Source: Flavobacterium sp. 1355 (GTDB lineage Bacteria; Bacteroidota; Bacteroidia; Flavobacteriales; Flavobacteriaceae). Taken from it: a stretch of 64,000 bases of DNA. Where the stretch lies: positions 1-64,000 of the forward strand of contig NZ_JAFICC010000018.1 in assembly GCF_017833415.1 (NCBI RefSeq). The letters are read 5' to 3'. Shown here piece by piece: positions 28,027 to 37,844 of this stretch. How positions within the stretch are numbered: position 1 is the stretch's first letter; each line of letters opens with the position of its first letter. The notes under the pieces are model-generated. The model did not search any database. It was not told where the DNA came from and was given only the letters and a program-made list of their open reading frames with translations. Made by a program: the position numbers and the translations under genes.

Positions 28027-30201
28027 ATGAATACAGTCACGGCTTGGAGCGCAACGGCGCAGGAAGATATTGAAAATAGTGAAATACTTTTAGAAAGAAA
28101 AATTCTTGATTATACGTATCAATTTTATAATACAGGCGACTCTCTCTGGATCGTGGCACTTATGCCAAATAACGGAAAAATAGCTTTTCGTGCAGCTTTT
28201 GCAATGAACAGCTGTTTTGAAGTTACTAATCTTTTTGAAGATGAAGATACTATTGTTCTCGCACTCGATTCAAGATTGGGAAGTTATGAAGTCCGTATAA
28301 ATTTTCCGGACTCTATATTGCATTATACAACAACATTCACGGCAAAAACGGCATTAATGATTCCGTTTTCGCCACGAGACATAATTCCGCTTACACAATA
28401 TGGAAGCGTAGAAAACACCAGTGGAAAAATCCACATGGCGCAATTCGGATCCAGATCCGGATTACTATTTGCGAGTATTACAAAACCACAGACAGGATCA
28501 TTTTTTTATTTTCAAAATCTTACTTCATTGTCGGAGTACTGCGAAGCAACTAAAACGGAATCGAAAAATACAGTTGGGGGCAACTGGCCGGAAATTGGAT
28601 TTCAGCTGCCAGCTACAAATGAATTACCACTCCCTTCAAATAAAGCCTTTACAATTTCAGATGCTTATGTAGTATTGAATACTGAAATATTTGAAGAAAC
28701 ATCGACAATCTGCGAACACTTTTTAAATAATCTTGTTAAGGTTTATAAAGTGCTGCAGCAGCCAAGAATTGAATATCATGACTGGCCTGAAATTGCCCAA
28801 AAAGTAGTAACAGATTTAACCCATAGCAAAGGTGCGTGGACTCAAAAAGACGGAATTCCGTATTTGAGTGCCTATTTATGCGACTATGAAACACCTCCCG
28901 AAAGCATGGTACAGCTTTCTGTACTAACTCCATTTAAAGAATATGAAGAATGGAGCGCTGAAAAACAACCTATTTGCGAGGATTTAATCAATGGACTTTC
29001 TGCTTTTTACGATCCAAAAATAAAGTGCATTAATCGCTGGCTTCCTTCTATGGTTGATAAACTGGATAAGTCTGAAGAACAAAAGAAGGAAATGGTAATG
29101 GATTCCTGGTACCTGCATCACCCATTAATGAATTTGGCAAGACTGGCTTTGGCCGGCGATAAAACTGCAGAGAAACTGTTATTAGATTCTATAGAGTATG
29201 TTATAAAAGTCGCCCATCATTTTAAATATGAATGGCCTGTATTTTATAATATGGAAACCCTTGAAGTAATCAAAGAAGAAACGGCTCCGGGTGCAGGAGG
29301 AGAAAATGATGTTCCGGGTTCTTATGCGCATTTAATGCTGTTGGCTTTTAAATTAACAAAAGAAAAACGCTATTTAAATGAAGCAAAAAAAGCAGCAAAA
29401 AAATTAGCAGACCTTGGGCTTAATATTTTATATCAGGCCAATAATACTGCCTTTGCAGCGGGTGCATTGTTAGAATTATATAAAATTACCAATGAAAAAT
29501 TATATCTGGATTTAAGTTATACCTGTCTTACGGGATTGTTTAAAAACATTCAGCTATATGATTGCAAATACGGATTTGGCAAAAACTACACAAATTTCTT
29601 TTCAATATTTCCTCTAAATGATGCACCATATACTGCTGCTTATGAAGAGTTAGAAGTATATGCTGCTTTATCAGAATACATGATTCAGGCGAAAGATGTT
29701 GAAATATTACCCGCTTTAAAAACACTCCTTCCGGAGTTCATTAAATATGCGGTTAGCAGAATTGCTTATTATTATCCAGCAATGCTGCCTAAAGAAATGC
29801 TCTCTCAAGAAGTCAAAACGGGAGAAATACAAGCTAATTTGTGGATTCCGCTGGAAGATTTATACAACGGCTGGGAACAAAGCGGCCAGGTTGGTCAGGA
29901 AGTATATGGTGCAGGAATGCCATTTGGCGTTGTGCCAAGGCAGTACATTAAAATAGATGATGACTTTCTGATTTTTATAGACTATCCAATTATTCAGCAA
30001 AACAAAAGAGGAAAATCAATAACCATTCATCTTGATGGTGATATAGATATGTGCTGTAATTTGAAGATCTTAAAACTGGGCGATAAAAAGATTAACATAA
30101 AAGTATTTCAGAATAAGGAACTGCTGAATGCCTTTCACGAAAGTGATAAAATACACGAGTACAGAGTTGCAGGTCAGGCTGTAATAAAAGTACAATGGTA
30201 A
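28027..30201 (+). CDS. Large cytosolic protein, probable alpha/alpha-toroid fold, unknown function
   Basis: A 724-residue protein without a signal peptide. The first third (about 1-225) is beta-rich. The middle (about 250-600) is helical with repeated hairpin units (HHPLMNLARLALAGDK, YAHLMLLAFKLTKEKRYLNEAKKAAKKL, AAGALLELYKITNEKLYLDLS), as in six-hairpin glycosidase or epimerase folds. The C-terminus (about 640-724) is beta again. This order, beta domain then toroid then beta domain, is common in carbohydrate-active enzymes. I recognise no catalytic signature and name no reaction. It lies 44 bp after the DUF6766-like gene. Confidence 0.7.
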   Translation: MNTVTAWSATAQEDIENSEILLERKILDYTYQFYNTGDSLWIVALMPNNGKIAFRAAFAMNSCFEVTNLFEDEDTIVLALDSRLGSYEVRINFPDSILHYTTTFTAKTALMIPFSPRDIIPLTQYGSVENTSGKIHMAQFGSRSGLLFASITKPQTGSFFYFQNLTSLSEYCEATKTESKNTVGGNWPEIGFQLPATNELPLPSNKAFTISDAYVVLNTEIFEETSTICEHFLNNLVKVYKVLQQPRIEYHDWPEIAQKVVTDLTHSKGAWTQKDGIPYLSAYLCDYETPPESMVQLSVLTPFKEYEEWSAEKQPICEDLINGLSAFYDPKIKCINRWLPSMVDKLDKSEEQKKEMVMDSWYLHHPLMNLARLALAGDKTAEKLLLDSIEYVIKVAHHFKYEWPVFYNMETLEVIKEETAPGAGGENDVPGSYAHLMLLAFKLTKEKRYLNEAKKAAKKLADLGLNILYQANNTAFAAGALLELYKITNEKLYLDLSYTCLTGLFKNIQLYDCKYGFGKNYTNFFSIFPLNDAPYTAAYEELEVYAALSEYMIQAKDVEILPALKTLLPEFIKYAVSRIAYYYPAMLPKEMLSQEVKTGEIQANLWIPLEDLYNGWEQSGQVGQEVYGAGMPFGVVPRQYIKIDDDFLIFIDYPIIQQNKRGKSITIHLDGDIDMCCNLKILKLGDKKINIKVFQNKELLNAFHESDKIHEYRVAGQAVIKVQW

Positions 30202-30332
30202 CTCGCGATAAATATTGATAATGAAATTGCCACTGCGGTTTTCTTTTTTATATCAGGATTTTTGAAAACAAAAGAATCAGATGCTGTAGAAATGCAACAG
30301 TGTAATATTAATTAAGTCATAAAAAACAAACA

Positions 30333-31091
30333 ATGGAAAAATTAGCAAATTACTTTGGACAAAATATTAAAGATAAACGAATTGTAATAACAGGCGGAAC
30401 AACCGGGATAGGTAAAGCAATTGCCGACGTATTGGTATCTCTTGGAGGGCGCGTTCTTATTTTTGGAAGAGATCCCGAAGACTTTAAAAATGCCGTTGCC
30501 GATATTAAACAACAATTTCCCGAAAGCGAGGTTTATGGAACTCCTGCCGATGTAACTAAAAAAGAAGACATCGATAAAATCTTAGAAATTGCCGATACTG
30601 AATTGGGCGGTATTGATATTTTAATCAACAATGCGGCGTTGTCTGCATCTGGAATTACCGGAGAAACTTATGAAAATTACAAATATGTTATAGATACAAA
30701 CATAACTGGTTATCTTGCATTTGCCCAGGAAGCCGCAGCAAGAATGAAAGAGCAAAAATCAGGACATATTATCAATATTGGATCGATGAGTGCTGAAAGC
30801 CGTACGCCGGAAAGTACGATATACGTTGCTACTAAGACCGCCATAAGAGGTTTTAGTACTTCACTGCGTAAAGAATTAAATCCATTAGGAATTAAGGTTT
30901 CGTTAATTGAACCGGGTGCCGTTACCAGTGATATGCAGCCAGGTTCTAAAGAAGAACATAAAGAGAAAATAGATAAAATGGAAATGCTTGAAGCCTACGA
31001 CATTGCGATGAGCGCCTTATTTTGTTTATCACAGCCAAAGAGATGTGATATAGTCTCTATGCAGGTACGTCCGCATCTTCAAATGATATAG
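30333..31091 (+). CDS. Classical short-chain dehydrogenase/reductase
   Basis: A 252-residue SDR: TGGTTGIG (20-27) binds the dinucleotide, NNAA follows the fourth strand, and STIYVATKTA supplies the catalytic Tyr and Lys. IEPGAVTSDM is the usual post-catalytic loop. Length is normal for the classical group. The substrate is unknown. It stands alone, 131 bp after the toroid-like gene, and may share its transcript since no terminator is seen between them. Confidence 0.85.
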   Translation: MEKLANYFGQNIKDKRIVITGGTTGIGKAIADVLVSLGGRVLIFGRDPEDFKNAVADIKQQFPESEVYGTPADVTKKEDIDKILEIADTELGGIDILINNAALSASGITGETYENYKYVIDTNITGYLAFAQEAAARMKEQKSGHIINIGSMSAESRTPESTIYVATKTAIRGFSTSLRKELNPLGIKVSLIEPGAVTSDMQPGSKEEHKEKIDKMEMLEAYDIAMSALFCLSQPKRCDIVSMQVRPHLQMI

Positions 31092-31422
31092 CCTTTTTAT
31101 TAATTAGCGATTTAAAAATTATTTTAAACAGCTAATAATTATATAATTATAAAATATAACTCTATAAAATCAAGGCGTTTTATACTTTTAAATTTGAACT
31201 ATAACATTAGAAAGTCATTTGTTATTTTAATATTACAATTAAATAAACGGTGTACTTCCTGATTTCAGTTTTGTTTTTTTCATGCTGATACTTAATGTTA
31301 TAAAAATCATTATGTCAAAATTGATAATTTGGAAGTACATTTTTTTATAAATATAATTTTAGAATTTAAACTTAATTTGAAGTTGTTTAGTTTATTATGT
31401 TTTTCTAAGCAATTTTAAAGAA
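31092..31422. other. A/T-rich gene-free stretch
   Basis: No frame, repeat or promoter match stands out. It separates the SDR gene from the convergent small lipoprotein gene. Confidence 0.5.
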
Positions 31423-31461
31423 AAAAGAGGCTGTCTCACAACTCGTGAAATAGCCTCTTTT
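31423..31461 (-). terminator. Hairpin between convergent genes
   Basis: AAAAGAGGCT (31423-31432) pairs with AGCCTCTTTT (31452-31461). On the minus strand it ends in T-rich sequence, so it serves the small lipoprotein gene. The stem shares AAAGAGGCTGT with the hairpin at 23943. Confidence 0.7.
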
Positions 31462-31476
31462 AATTTCTCAACATCA

Positions 31477-31719
31477 TTATGGTGTCGGAGCAGTAGCAGT
31501 CGAATCATTAGAGCTTTCTCCCGTTGTTCCTGTTGTTCCGGTTCCGGTAGTTGTTGTAGTAGAATCTGTTGTAGTACTTACGCTGTCAATTGTAGTTTCA
31601 GTGGTGTCAACATCATTAGTATAATCATCTGCCGGAGCTGTTTCATTTTTTTTGCAGGAAAATGCAAGTCCCGCAACCATTATAACCAATGCAATTTTTG
31701 ATTTGAATAGTGTTTTCAT
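31477..31719 (-). CDS. Small Thr/Ser-rich lipoprotein
   Basis: An 80-residue lipoprotein: MKTLFKSKIALVIMVAGLA then FSCKK (Cys22). The mature part is low-complexity, about half Thr and Ser with acidic residues (DTTETTIDSVSTTTDSTT), and probably disordered. Proteins of this kind are common in Flavobacterium; function unknown. Confidence 0.65.
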   Translation of the reverse strand: MKTLFKSKIALVIMVAGLAFSCKKNETAPADDYTNDVDTTETTIDSVSTTTDSTTTTTGTGTTGTTGESSNDSTATAPTP

Positions 31720-31988
31720 AATAATATTTTTTATTGTTCGTATATTTTAAAAATAAAACAACCTATAAACATATAATTATATAATTTTTTCAAAAACTTA
31801 CACAGTAAACACTTATAAACTAATTACTTAAAAATCAATTTATAAAATATCAAAACAATAATATCCATCTATAGAGCAATTATTTTTATGGGAATTATGT
31901 AACATTGAAAGGAAATCATATAAATAAAACGTTTGTCTATTTTTAAAATTTGAAAAATAAAAAGTAATGAATTCCTTAATAAATTTTA

Positions 31989-32963
31989 ATGCCTTTTCAA
32001 ATTATTACATACTTACGTAAACTACAATATATCTTATTATTTCTATATTGCACAATCCCTGCTCTATCCTATTCGCAGGAACAAATATATACGCCTAAAG
32101 TCAGGCTCGCCATTGAAACTTATGCTTTTTTAAAAGGACAGAGTTCTGCACTTGAGATGGTGGCAATGCAGTTTCCTGAATTAAAACCTGATGTTGCAGC
32201 CGCAGAAAAAAACACAAAAGTTTTGTTTGAACGGGCACAGCAAAATATTGAGCACTTTTTGAAAAAAGAACTAAACGACCGTAACTTTAATATTGTGCGA
32301 TACCAAATTGATTCTCTGTTGAATGAGAAATTTATCGTTCCGATTGAAAAAGAAAGATATGCACGTGATTTTCTGGCAAAAGTCAAAAACAAATCACGTC
32401 TTATTGCCGATACGCTTATCACAAAAGGTGTTATGTCGTTTGCATACCATGATGCCCCTCATCAGGAAATTACCGATGGCCATATACAAACTTTTACGAC
32501 AAAGGGTCATCCTAAGGCAGAAAATGCTTCTTTGAAAATACCAATACCAAAAAGCTGGCTGCCCCAAGAAGCAGAAATGCCGGAAACAGTGCAGCAGTTT
32601 ACCAGCTGTTATGGAAAGGGAAATGAAAAAATACTAATTGTAATCTATGACCTTCCGGCAGAAGAGTTTGGAATCCTGGACGAAAAGTCCGTTTCTGAAA
32701 TGATTCCTCCGCAATCTAAATTAATTCGTACCGAAGCCGTCACAATTGATGGCAACCCCGGCATGATGTTAGAGGTTGAGGAAACTTTAGAGCATTCTAA
32801 AATGAAAATACGAATGCTGCAATTTATGTTTACTCAAAAACGAAAATTATATTGCCTGCAGGGAAGTATCGGCCCGGTTGAAACCAATCAGAACCTGGAA
32901 CCGCAAATAAAAAAATATGAGCCTTTGTTTCGGCTTATAGCGGCCAGAACTGAGATGGACTAA
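31989..32963 (+). CDS. Exported protein of unknown function
   Basis: A 324-residue protein with an export signal (about 1-30, LQYILLFLYCTIPALSYSQ). The N-terminal part (about 35-160) is helical (KVRLAIETYAFLKGQSSALEMVAMQFPEL). The C-terminal part (about 175-320) is mixed alpha/beta, with KIPIPKSWLPQEAEMPETVQQF resembling a lipoprotein LpqN/DUF1795-like fold. I do not recognise a named family. It faces the molybdoenzyme genes tail to tail, 31 bp apart, with no obvious terminator. Confidence 0.7.
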   Translation: MPFQIITYLRKLQYILLFLYCTIPALSYSQEQIYTPKVRLAIETYAFLKGQSSALEMVAMQFPELKPDVAAAEKNTKVLFERAQQNIEHFLKKELNDRNFNIVRYQIDSLLNEKFIVPIEKERYARDFLAKVKNKSRLIADTLITKGVMSFAYHDAPHQEITDGHIQTFTTKGHPKAENASLKIPIPKSWLPQEAEMPETVQQFTSCYGKGNEKILIVIYDLPAEEFGILDEKSVSEMIPPQSKLIRTEAVTIDGNPGMMLEVEETLEHSKMKIRMLQFMFTQKRKLYCLQGSIGPVETNQNLEPQIKKYEPLFRLIAARTEMD

Positions 32964-32994
32964 TAGTCTTATAGCAAATTCCGGAATCTAATTA

Positions 32995-35232
32995 TTACAA
33001 CAGCTTATCAAAATGTATAGGAAGATTGTTGATGCGTCTTCCCGTTGCATGAAAGACTGCGTTTGCAATCGCAGGCGGCATTGCTACAATACCAATTTCT
33101 CCAACACCTTTTACACCCAGATCGTTTACAAAATTATCGTGTTCTTCAACAAAAATTACTTCTAAATCGTGAACATCAGCATGAACAGGGATATGATATT
33201 CTGCTAAATTGGCATTCATATATTTTCCAAATCGATGATCAACAATTGTTTCTTCATGAAGTGTTTTGCTGATTCCCCAAATCATTCCGCCCAAAATCTG
33301 GCTTTCAGCTGTTTTTGGATTTATGATTTTTCCCGCAGCTACAGCTGTAACGGCTCTCTTTACTTCTATAACTCCCAGTTCCTGATCTACTTCTACCTCA
33401 ACAAAAGCGGCACTATGAACTGCTTTTGCTTTTTTTCCTGATTTCAGCGGATTTGGCATTGCTGTATTTGTAGTTCTGATTTCTTTATTTTTGTTCCATT
33501 CAAAAATTTCGGTAAAACTAATTTTAGTATCAGGATTCTTCTTAAGCTTCACAAAGCCATCATTGACAATAACATCCTTAAATTTTGCTTGACTTAAAAC
33601 AGAATTTTCAATCTGTCTTGCTTTTCGGAATAGTTTTTTCTTCAATGCCCTGCAAGCAGTCTGAACTGCAGGACCTACGGTTGCTACAGTAAAAGAACCT
33701 CCTTGTATGGGTGCAAAAGGCATTTTGCTGTCGGCGTACGAAAAAGTAATGTGATCAATAGGAAGCCCCAATTCATCAGAAGCAATTTGAGTCATCACTG
33801 TCAAAGTTCCTGTACCAATATCTGTTACGGCACTTTTTATTTCTACTTTTCCATCACTTGTCATAATGGCCTGGGCTCGTGCCAAAATTCTGTTGGCTTC
33901 CCAAATTCCGGTTGCCATTCCGTAACCCACCAATTTGTTTCCGCGTTTCATACTGCCGGGTTCCGGGTTTCTTTGGCTCCAGCCAAATTTTGCTGCTCCC
34001 TGAAGATAACATTCTCTTAGTTCCTTGCTTGAATATTCTTTATCGGTACTTTTATCTATTGTAGAATAATTGATTAATCGCAAATCCAGCGGATCTATTT
34101 TTAACTTATACGCCAATTCATCCATTGTAATTTCAATGGCATGCATTCCGGTGCTTCCGCCGGGAGCACGCATATCCAAAGGAGAGTAAACATCTAATGG
34201 AACTAATCTGTGCTCCAGTAAGGTATTTTCTGCCGGATATAGCATATTAGACCAATTGACAACAGTTTCTACATAATCTTCAAACTGCGAAGTTTCGCCA
34301 ATTGCTTTATGATAAAGTGCATTTACCTTTCCGTTCTTATCAGCACCAAATTTAGTATATTGTATTGTTGGAGGCCTGTGCCCGAAGGTATACATCTGAG
34401 CACGGTCCAGGGTTACACGAACATTTCGCTTTAATTGAAGCGAAGCCATTACCGCCATAAAAAGCTGGTATTGCGGCCGAAGTCCAGAGCCAAAAGCACC
34501 GCCAACAAAAGGGGCAATAACCTGAACATTTTTCATTTTTAAACCAAAAACATTAGCAACATACATTTGAGAATTTATTGTGCCTTGTGTTTTATCGTAT
34601 ATTTTTAATTTATTTTCGCCTTCATAAACAACAGTCGTTGCAAACATTTCCATCGGATTATGATGTTCGGTTCCGTGTTTAAATTCGCCGGCACTTTGAA
34701 TGCAAGAGTTTTGCCATGCTTCTTCAAAATTCCCTTTTGGTTTTGGCGGAGGCGGTTTCAGCATCGAGGCAAGACCTTTTTTGGGTTTTCTGGCTTTGCT
34801 CAGGCTGGATTCCAGATCTGTTGTAAATTCTTCTTCTGTATAAGCCAGTTTTATTTTGGTTGCCGCATATCTGGCCATTTCAAAAGTTTCAGCTACGACC
34901 AAAGCAATTGGCTGACCGTTGTATTTGATTTCATTATCTTTTAATGGCTTAAAAACAGTTCCCGGAGGGGCATCCATATCGGCATATTGAAAATCAAACC
35001 ATGCCGTTGAGGGCCTGTTTTCGTGAGTAAAAACTTCAATCACACCGTCTAAAGCCATTGCATCTGAAGTATCAATTATTGCAATCTTACCTTTGGTTAT
35101 GGCACTGTTTACTACATAACCGTATAACAAATCGTCTGCATGATATTCGCCGGCATATTTGGCACTTCCGGTTACTTTCTGGCGGCCTTCTATACGACTT
35201 ACTGGTTTTCCTATTGACGGTAATCTGGTCAT
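32995..35232 (-). CDS. Molybdopterin-binding subunit of a PaoC-like xanthine dehydrogenase-family enzyme
   Basis: A 745-residue catalytic subunit. GGAFGSGLRPQYQ (about 247-259) and MRAPGGSTGMHAIE line the molybdenum cofactor site, and E712 in GVGEIG is the active-site glutamate of the xanthine oxidase family. The size and the accompanying PaoB-like subunit with an extra iron-sulfur site match the periplasmic aldehyde oxidoreductase PaoABC of E. coli, which oxidises aromatic aldehydes. It is the last gene of a three-gene unit, 18 bp after the FAD subunit. Cofactor insertion proteins (XdhC/PaoD) are not in the window. Substrate inferred only by family. Confidence 0.88.
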   Translation of the reverse strand: MTRLPSIGKPVSRIEGRQKVTGSAKYAGEYHADDLLYGYVVNSAITKGKIAIIDTSDAMALDGVIEVFTHENRPSTAWFDFQYADMDAPPGTVFKPLKDNEIKYNGQPIALVVAETFEMARYAATKIKLAYTEEEFTTDLESSLSKARKPKKGLASMLKPPPPKPKGNFEEAWQNSCIQSAGEFKHGTEHHNPMEMFATTVVYEGENKLKIYDKTQGTINSQMYVANVFGLKMKNVQVIAPFVGGAFGSGLRPQYQLFMAVMASLQLKRNVRVTLDRAQMYTFGHRPPTIQYTKFGADKNGKVNALYHKAIGETSQFEDYVETVVNWSNMLYPAENTLLEHRLVPLDVYSPLDMRAPGGSTGMHAIEITMDELAYKLKIDPLDLRLINYSTIDKSTDKEYSSKELRECYLQGAAKFGWSQRNPEPGSMKRGNKLVGYGMATGIWEANRILARAQAIMTSDGKVEIKSAVTDIGTGTLTVMTQIASDELGLPIDHITFSYADSKMPFAPIQGGSFTVATVGPAVQTACRALKKKLFRKARQIENSVLSQAKFKDVIVNDGFVKLKKNPDTKISFTEIFEWNKNKEIRTTNTAMPNPLKSGKKAKAVHSAAFVEVEVDQELGVIEVKRAVTAVAAGKIINPKTAESQILGGMIWGISKTLHEETIVDHRFGKYMNANLAEYHIPVHADVHDLEVIFVEEHDNFVNDLGVKGVGEIGIVAMPPAIANAVFHATGRRINNLPIHFDKLL

Positions 35233-35250
35233 AACTTACATTTTAATTTA

Positions 35251-36270
35251 TTATAAAGATGGTTTTGCTCCCGGACGCTGTGTTTCCGGATTCAGCGCCA
35301 TAAAACAATTACGTATAATAGCTCTTTTTGCTAATTCGATTTTAAAGTTGTTATGTTCGTATCCTTTTGCGCCCTGTAATATAATTTTGGCTGCAGCCGA
35401 AAAAGTTTCAATATTAGGTTCCTTATCTTTTAAAAAAGTTTCAGCTTCGGGCACACGCCAGGGTTTATGTGCCACTCCGCCAAGCGCTATCCTGGCTTCT
35501 TTGATCTTGTTATTTTCAAGATCAAAAGCTGTGGCTACCGATACCAGAGCAAAGGAATAAGAACTTCTGTCCCTTAATTTTAAATAAGAATAATTCTCTG
35601 GAAATCCTTTTTCGGGAAGATCAATACTGGTTATGATTTCGCCGTGTTTGAGATTATTGTCGATATTGGGAGTGTCTCCCGGAAGCCGGTGAAATGCTGC
35701 GAAAGCCAAAACACGGTCGCCATCAGGCCCCGAAATATTTATGGTCGCATCTAATGCTGCCAAAGCCACACACATATCAGAAGGAAAAACAGCAATACAA
35801 TTTTCACTTTGCCCCAAAATAGCGTGAATGCGATTGTAACCGTTAATTGCCGAACATCCTGAACCGGGGTCACGTTTGTTGCAAGGCGTATTAATATCAT
35901 AAAAATAATAACATCTGGTTCGCTGCATAAGGTTGCCGCCATTGGTTGCCATATTTCTAATCTGAGCCGATGCTCCTGCCAGTATGGCTTTGGATAATAA
36001 GGGATAACGTTCTTCGATAATCGGATCGTATGCCGTGTCTGCATTGGTATGCAAGGCTCCTAACCTGACTCCGCCATTATCAAGACGCTGTATGGAGTTG
36101 CTTTCTGTAATCGAATTTATATCAACAAGTTTGTCTGCTTTGGTGATAAAATATTTCAGAAGATCAGTGATGTTGGTTCCACCTGCAATTATTTTATTTC
36201 GAATATCACCATTTAGTCCGGAAATTGCCTGATCTGTGGTTGCAGCTTTAGTATAGGAGAAATTATTCAT
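35251..36270 (-). CDS. FAD-binding subunit with extra [4Fe-4S] site (PaoB-like)
   Basis: A 339-residue subunit. KIIAGGTNITDLLK (about 26-39) is the FAD pyrophosphate loop. The stretch RTRCYYFYDINTPCNKRDPGSGC gives C120, C130 and C139, and C158 follows in SENC; this is the pattern of the additional [4Fe-4S] cluster in E. coli PaoB, absent from ordinary xanthine dehydrogenase FAD subunits. It passes electrons from the 2Fe-2S subunit to FAD. Its start overlaps the end of the 2Fe-2S gene by 8 bases. Confidence 0.88.
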   Translation of the reverse strand: MNNFSYTKAATTDQAISGLNGDIRNKIIAGGTNITDLLKYFITKADKLVDINSITESNSIQRLDNGGVRLGALHTNADTAYDPIIEERYPLLSKAILAGASAQIRNMATNGGNLMQRTRCYYFYDINTPCNKRDPGSGCSAINGYNRIHAILGQSENCIAVFPSDMCVALAALDATINISGPDGDRVLAFAAFHRLPGDTPNIDNNLKHGEIITSIDLPEKGFPENYSYLKLRDRSSYSFALVSVATAFDLENNKIKEARIALGGVAHKPWRVPEAETFLKDKEPNIETFSAAAKIILQGAKGYEHNNFKIELAKRAIIRNCFMALNPETQRPGAKPSL

Positions 36271-36748
36271 GAGAGCCTCCTTCCTTTACCTGCATTATGG
36301 CATCAATTATACCTTTGCTGGCACCACATCTGCAAAGATTCCCGCTCATTAATTCCTGTACTTCTTCCCTTGTATTTGCTTTCCCTTCTTTTAGCATTCC
36401 TACGGCACTGCAGATCTGACCCGGTGTGCAATATCCGCACTGAAAGGCGTCACATTCTATAAAAGCTTTTTGCAGTGGATGCAAATTTTCCCCATCGGCG
36501 ATTCCTTCTATTGTTGTAATCTCCGAGCCGTCTTTCATAACACTAAGTGTCAGGCAGCTCAATATCCGTTTGCCATCGACAATAACCGTACAGGCTCCGC
36601 ATTGTCCGTGGTCACAGCCTTTTTTTGTGCCTGTCAGATGAATTTCTTCTCTTAGCGTGTCCAGCAAAGACGTCCATGGCGATAGTTCTAAATGATAATC
36701 CCTGCCATTTACTTTTAAGGTGGTTAGGTGCATCGCTTTCGTATTCAT
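36263..36748 (-). CDS. 2Fe-2S subunit of the PaoABC-like enzyme
   Basis: A 161-residue subunit with both plant-type and alpha-helical cluster sites: C45, C50, C53, C65 and C104, C107, C139, C141 (GCDHGQCGACTV, CGYCTPG, CRCG). I chose the start at 36748 (MNTKAMHLTTLKVNG). A longer frame begins at 36847 but runs 29 bases into the CheB gene and adds unrelated sequence. Neither start gives a twin-arginine signal, whereas E. coli PaoA has one, so the enzyme may be cytosolic here. First gene of the operon. Confidence 0.87.
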   Translation of the reverse strand: MNTKAMHLTTLKVNGRDYHLELSPWTSLLDTLREEIHLTGTKKGCDHGQCGACTVIVDGKRILSCLTLSVMKDGSEITTIEGIADGENLHPLQKAFIECDAFQCGYCTPGQICSAVGMLKEGKANTREEVQELMSGNLCRCGASKGIIDAIMQVKEGGSHE

Positions 36749-36818
36749 TAGAAATATTTTTTGAATAGATGAATAGTTTTTTTTGAAATTGATTTGAGTG
36801 AGAAAAAATGATTTCTGG

Positions 36819-37844
36819 TTAAGCACTCTGATTGTCATTTTCAGCATTATCTGCCAATTTTACCACCAGCGATTTCAGTCGTTTTATGTGTTCGTCTATA
36901 TCCTGCGCTCTCTTCTCCAGAGCAAAAACAGTATTACTTTCATTGCCTGCTCCCTGGCTTTTACGCGAAATTAACATCCGCAGCATACTTCGTTTTTCTT
37001 CGAGCATTCTGATAGATACCCAAATCGTTTCTTCAATTTTTAAGTCCTGAAGATCCTGCAATAATTTCTCTGTATATACATGTCCTGTGTGACATCTGTA
37101 TCGGTGTGTAGGATCATTTTTTATGGCCCACAATCCGCCGCCGCAATCGGGACATACAAAATCGCTTCGGTCAGCAATTTTCTTAAGTTTATTGATATCA
37201 CTCATGAGTTTTTCAGTTAAATCGGCCTCAACTTTTAGCTCGTCTGGAATAGCGATTTTTGGTGGAAGCGGATTATTTACTATATTCTGTATTATAATAG
37301 GTATTTCGTCCAATGGAGCCATATAATCGACTTCAATTTTTCTCATTACATTTCGTGGCATATCAGCATATTCTGCCTCAGATGGATCCTGAACAATACA
37401 AAGTCCCCCACAGGTTTTAATGGCATACATTCCCGATGTGCCGTCCTCCAGCATTCCGGTAATGACAACACCAACAACCTGATTTCCATAATGTACTGCA
37501 GCAGAACGAAATAAAACATCTATAGAAGGACGGTATCTGTTTTCTTCAGGTCCCTGATTAACCAGCATAACAGGCCCATTCACCAACAAATGATGTTCGG
37601 GAGAGGCCAGATAAATTTTTCCCTTTTCTATAAGCAGGTTGTTTGTCGCCACTACACATTCTAAATTTGTAGCTCGCTGAAATATTTCTGAAATATTGCC
37701 GATGTTTGATTTTCTGGAGAGATGAAGTACCACCATAATCGCTGCATTGATGGATTGAGATAAACCCTCAATTATTTTTGTTATTGCCTTGATTCCACCG
37801 GCGGAGGCACCAATGACAATAAGATTTCTTATTTGTTCTGCCAT
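36819..37844 (-). CDS. Stand-alone CheB-type methylesterase domain with C-terminal zinc ribbon
   Basis: A 341-residue protein. The first 190 residues are a CheB catalytic domain with the triad S14 (GASAGG), H41 (LHLS) and D134 (LEDGTSG), but no receiver domain. A zinc-ribbon-like module follows (C231-x2-C234 and C251-x3-H255: CPDCGGGLW...CHTGH), then a coiled-coil-prone helical tail (about 257-341). CheB removes methyl groups from chemoreceptor glutamates. No chemoreceptor or che cluster is present, so the target is unknown. It lies upstream of, and in the same direction as, the molybdoenzyme genes (70 bp gap). Possibly linked to the CheB-CheR kinase at 41388. Confidence 0.85.
   Translation of the reverse strand: MAEQIRNLIVIGASAGGIKAITKIIEGLSQSINAAIMVVLHLSRKSNIGNISEIFQRATNLECVVATNNLLIEKGKIYLASPEHHLLVNGPVMLVNQGPEENRYRPSIDVLFRSAAVHYGNQVVGVVITGMLEDGTSGMYAIKTCGGLCIVQDPSEAEYADMPRNVMRKIEVDYMAPLDEIPIIIQNIVNNPLPPKIAIPDELKVEADLTEKLMSDINKLKKIADRSDFVCPDCGGGLWAIKNDPTHRYRCHTGHVYTEKLLQDLQDLKIEETIWVSIRMLEEKRSMLRMLISRKSQGAGNESNTVFALEKRAQDIDEHIKRLKSLVVKLADNAENDNQSA

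Noticed and set aside
31092..31476. Searched for an RNA gene or small ORF in the A/T-rich gap
   Set aside because: Only the shared hairpin at its end is structured; nothing else stands out.
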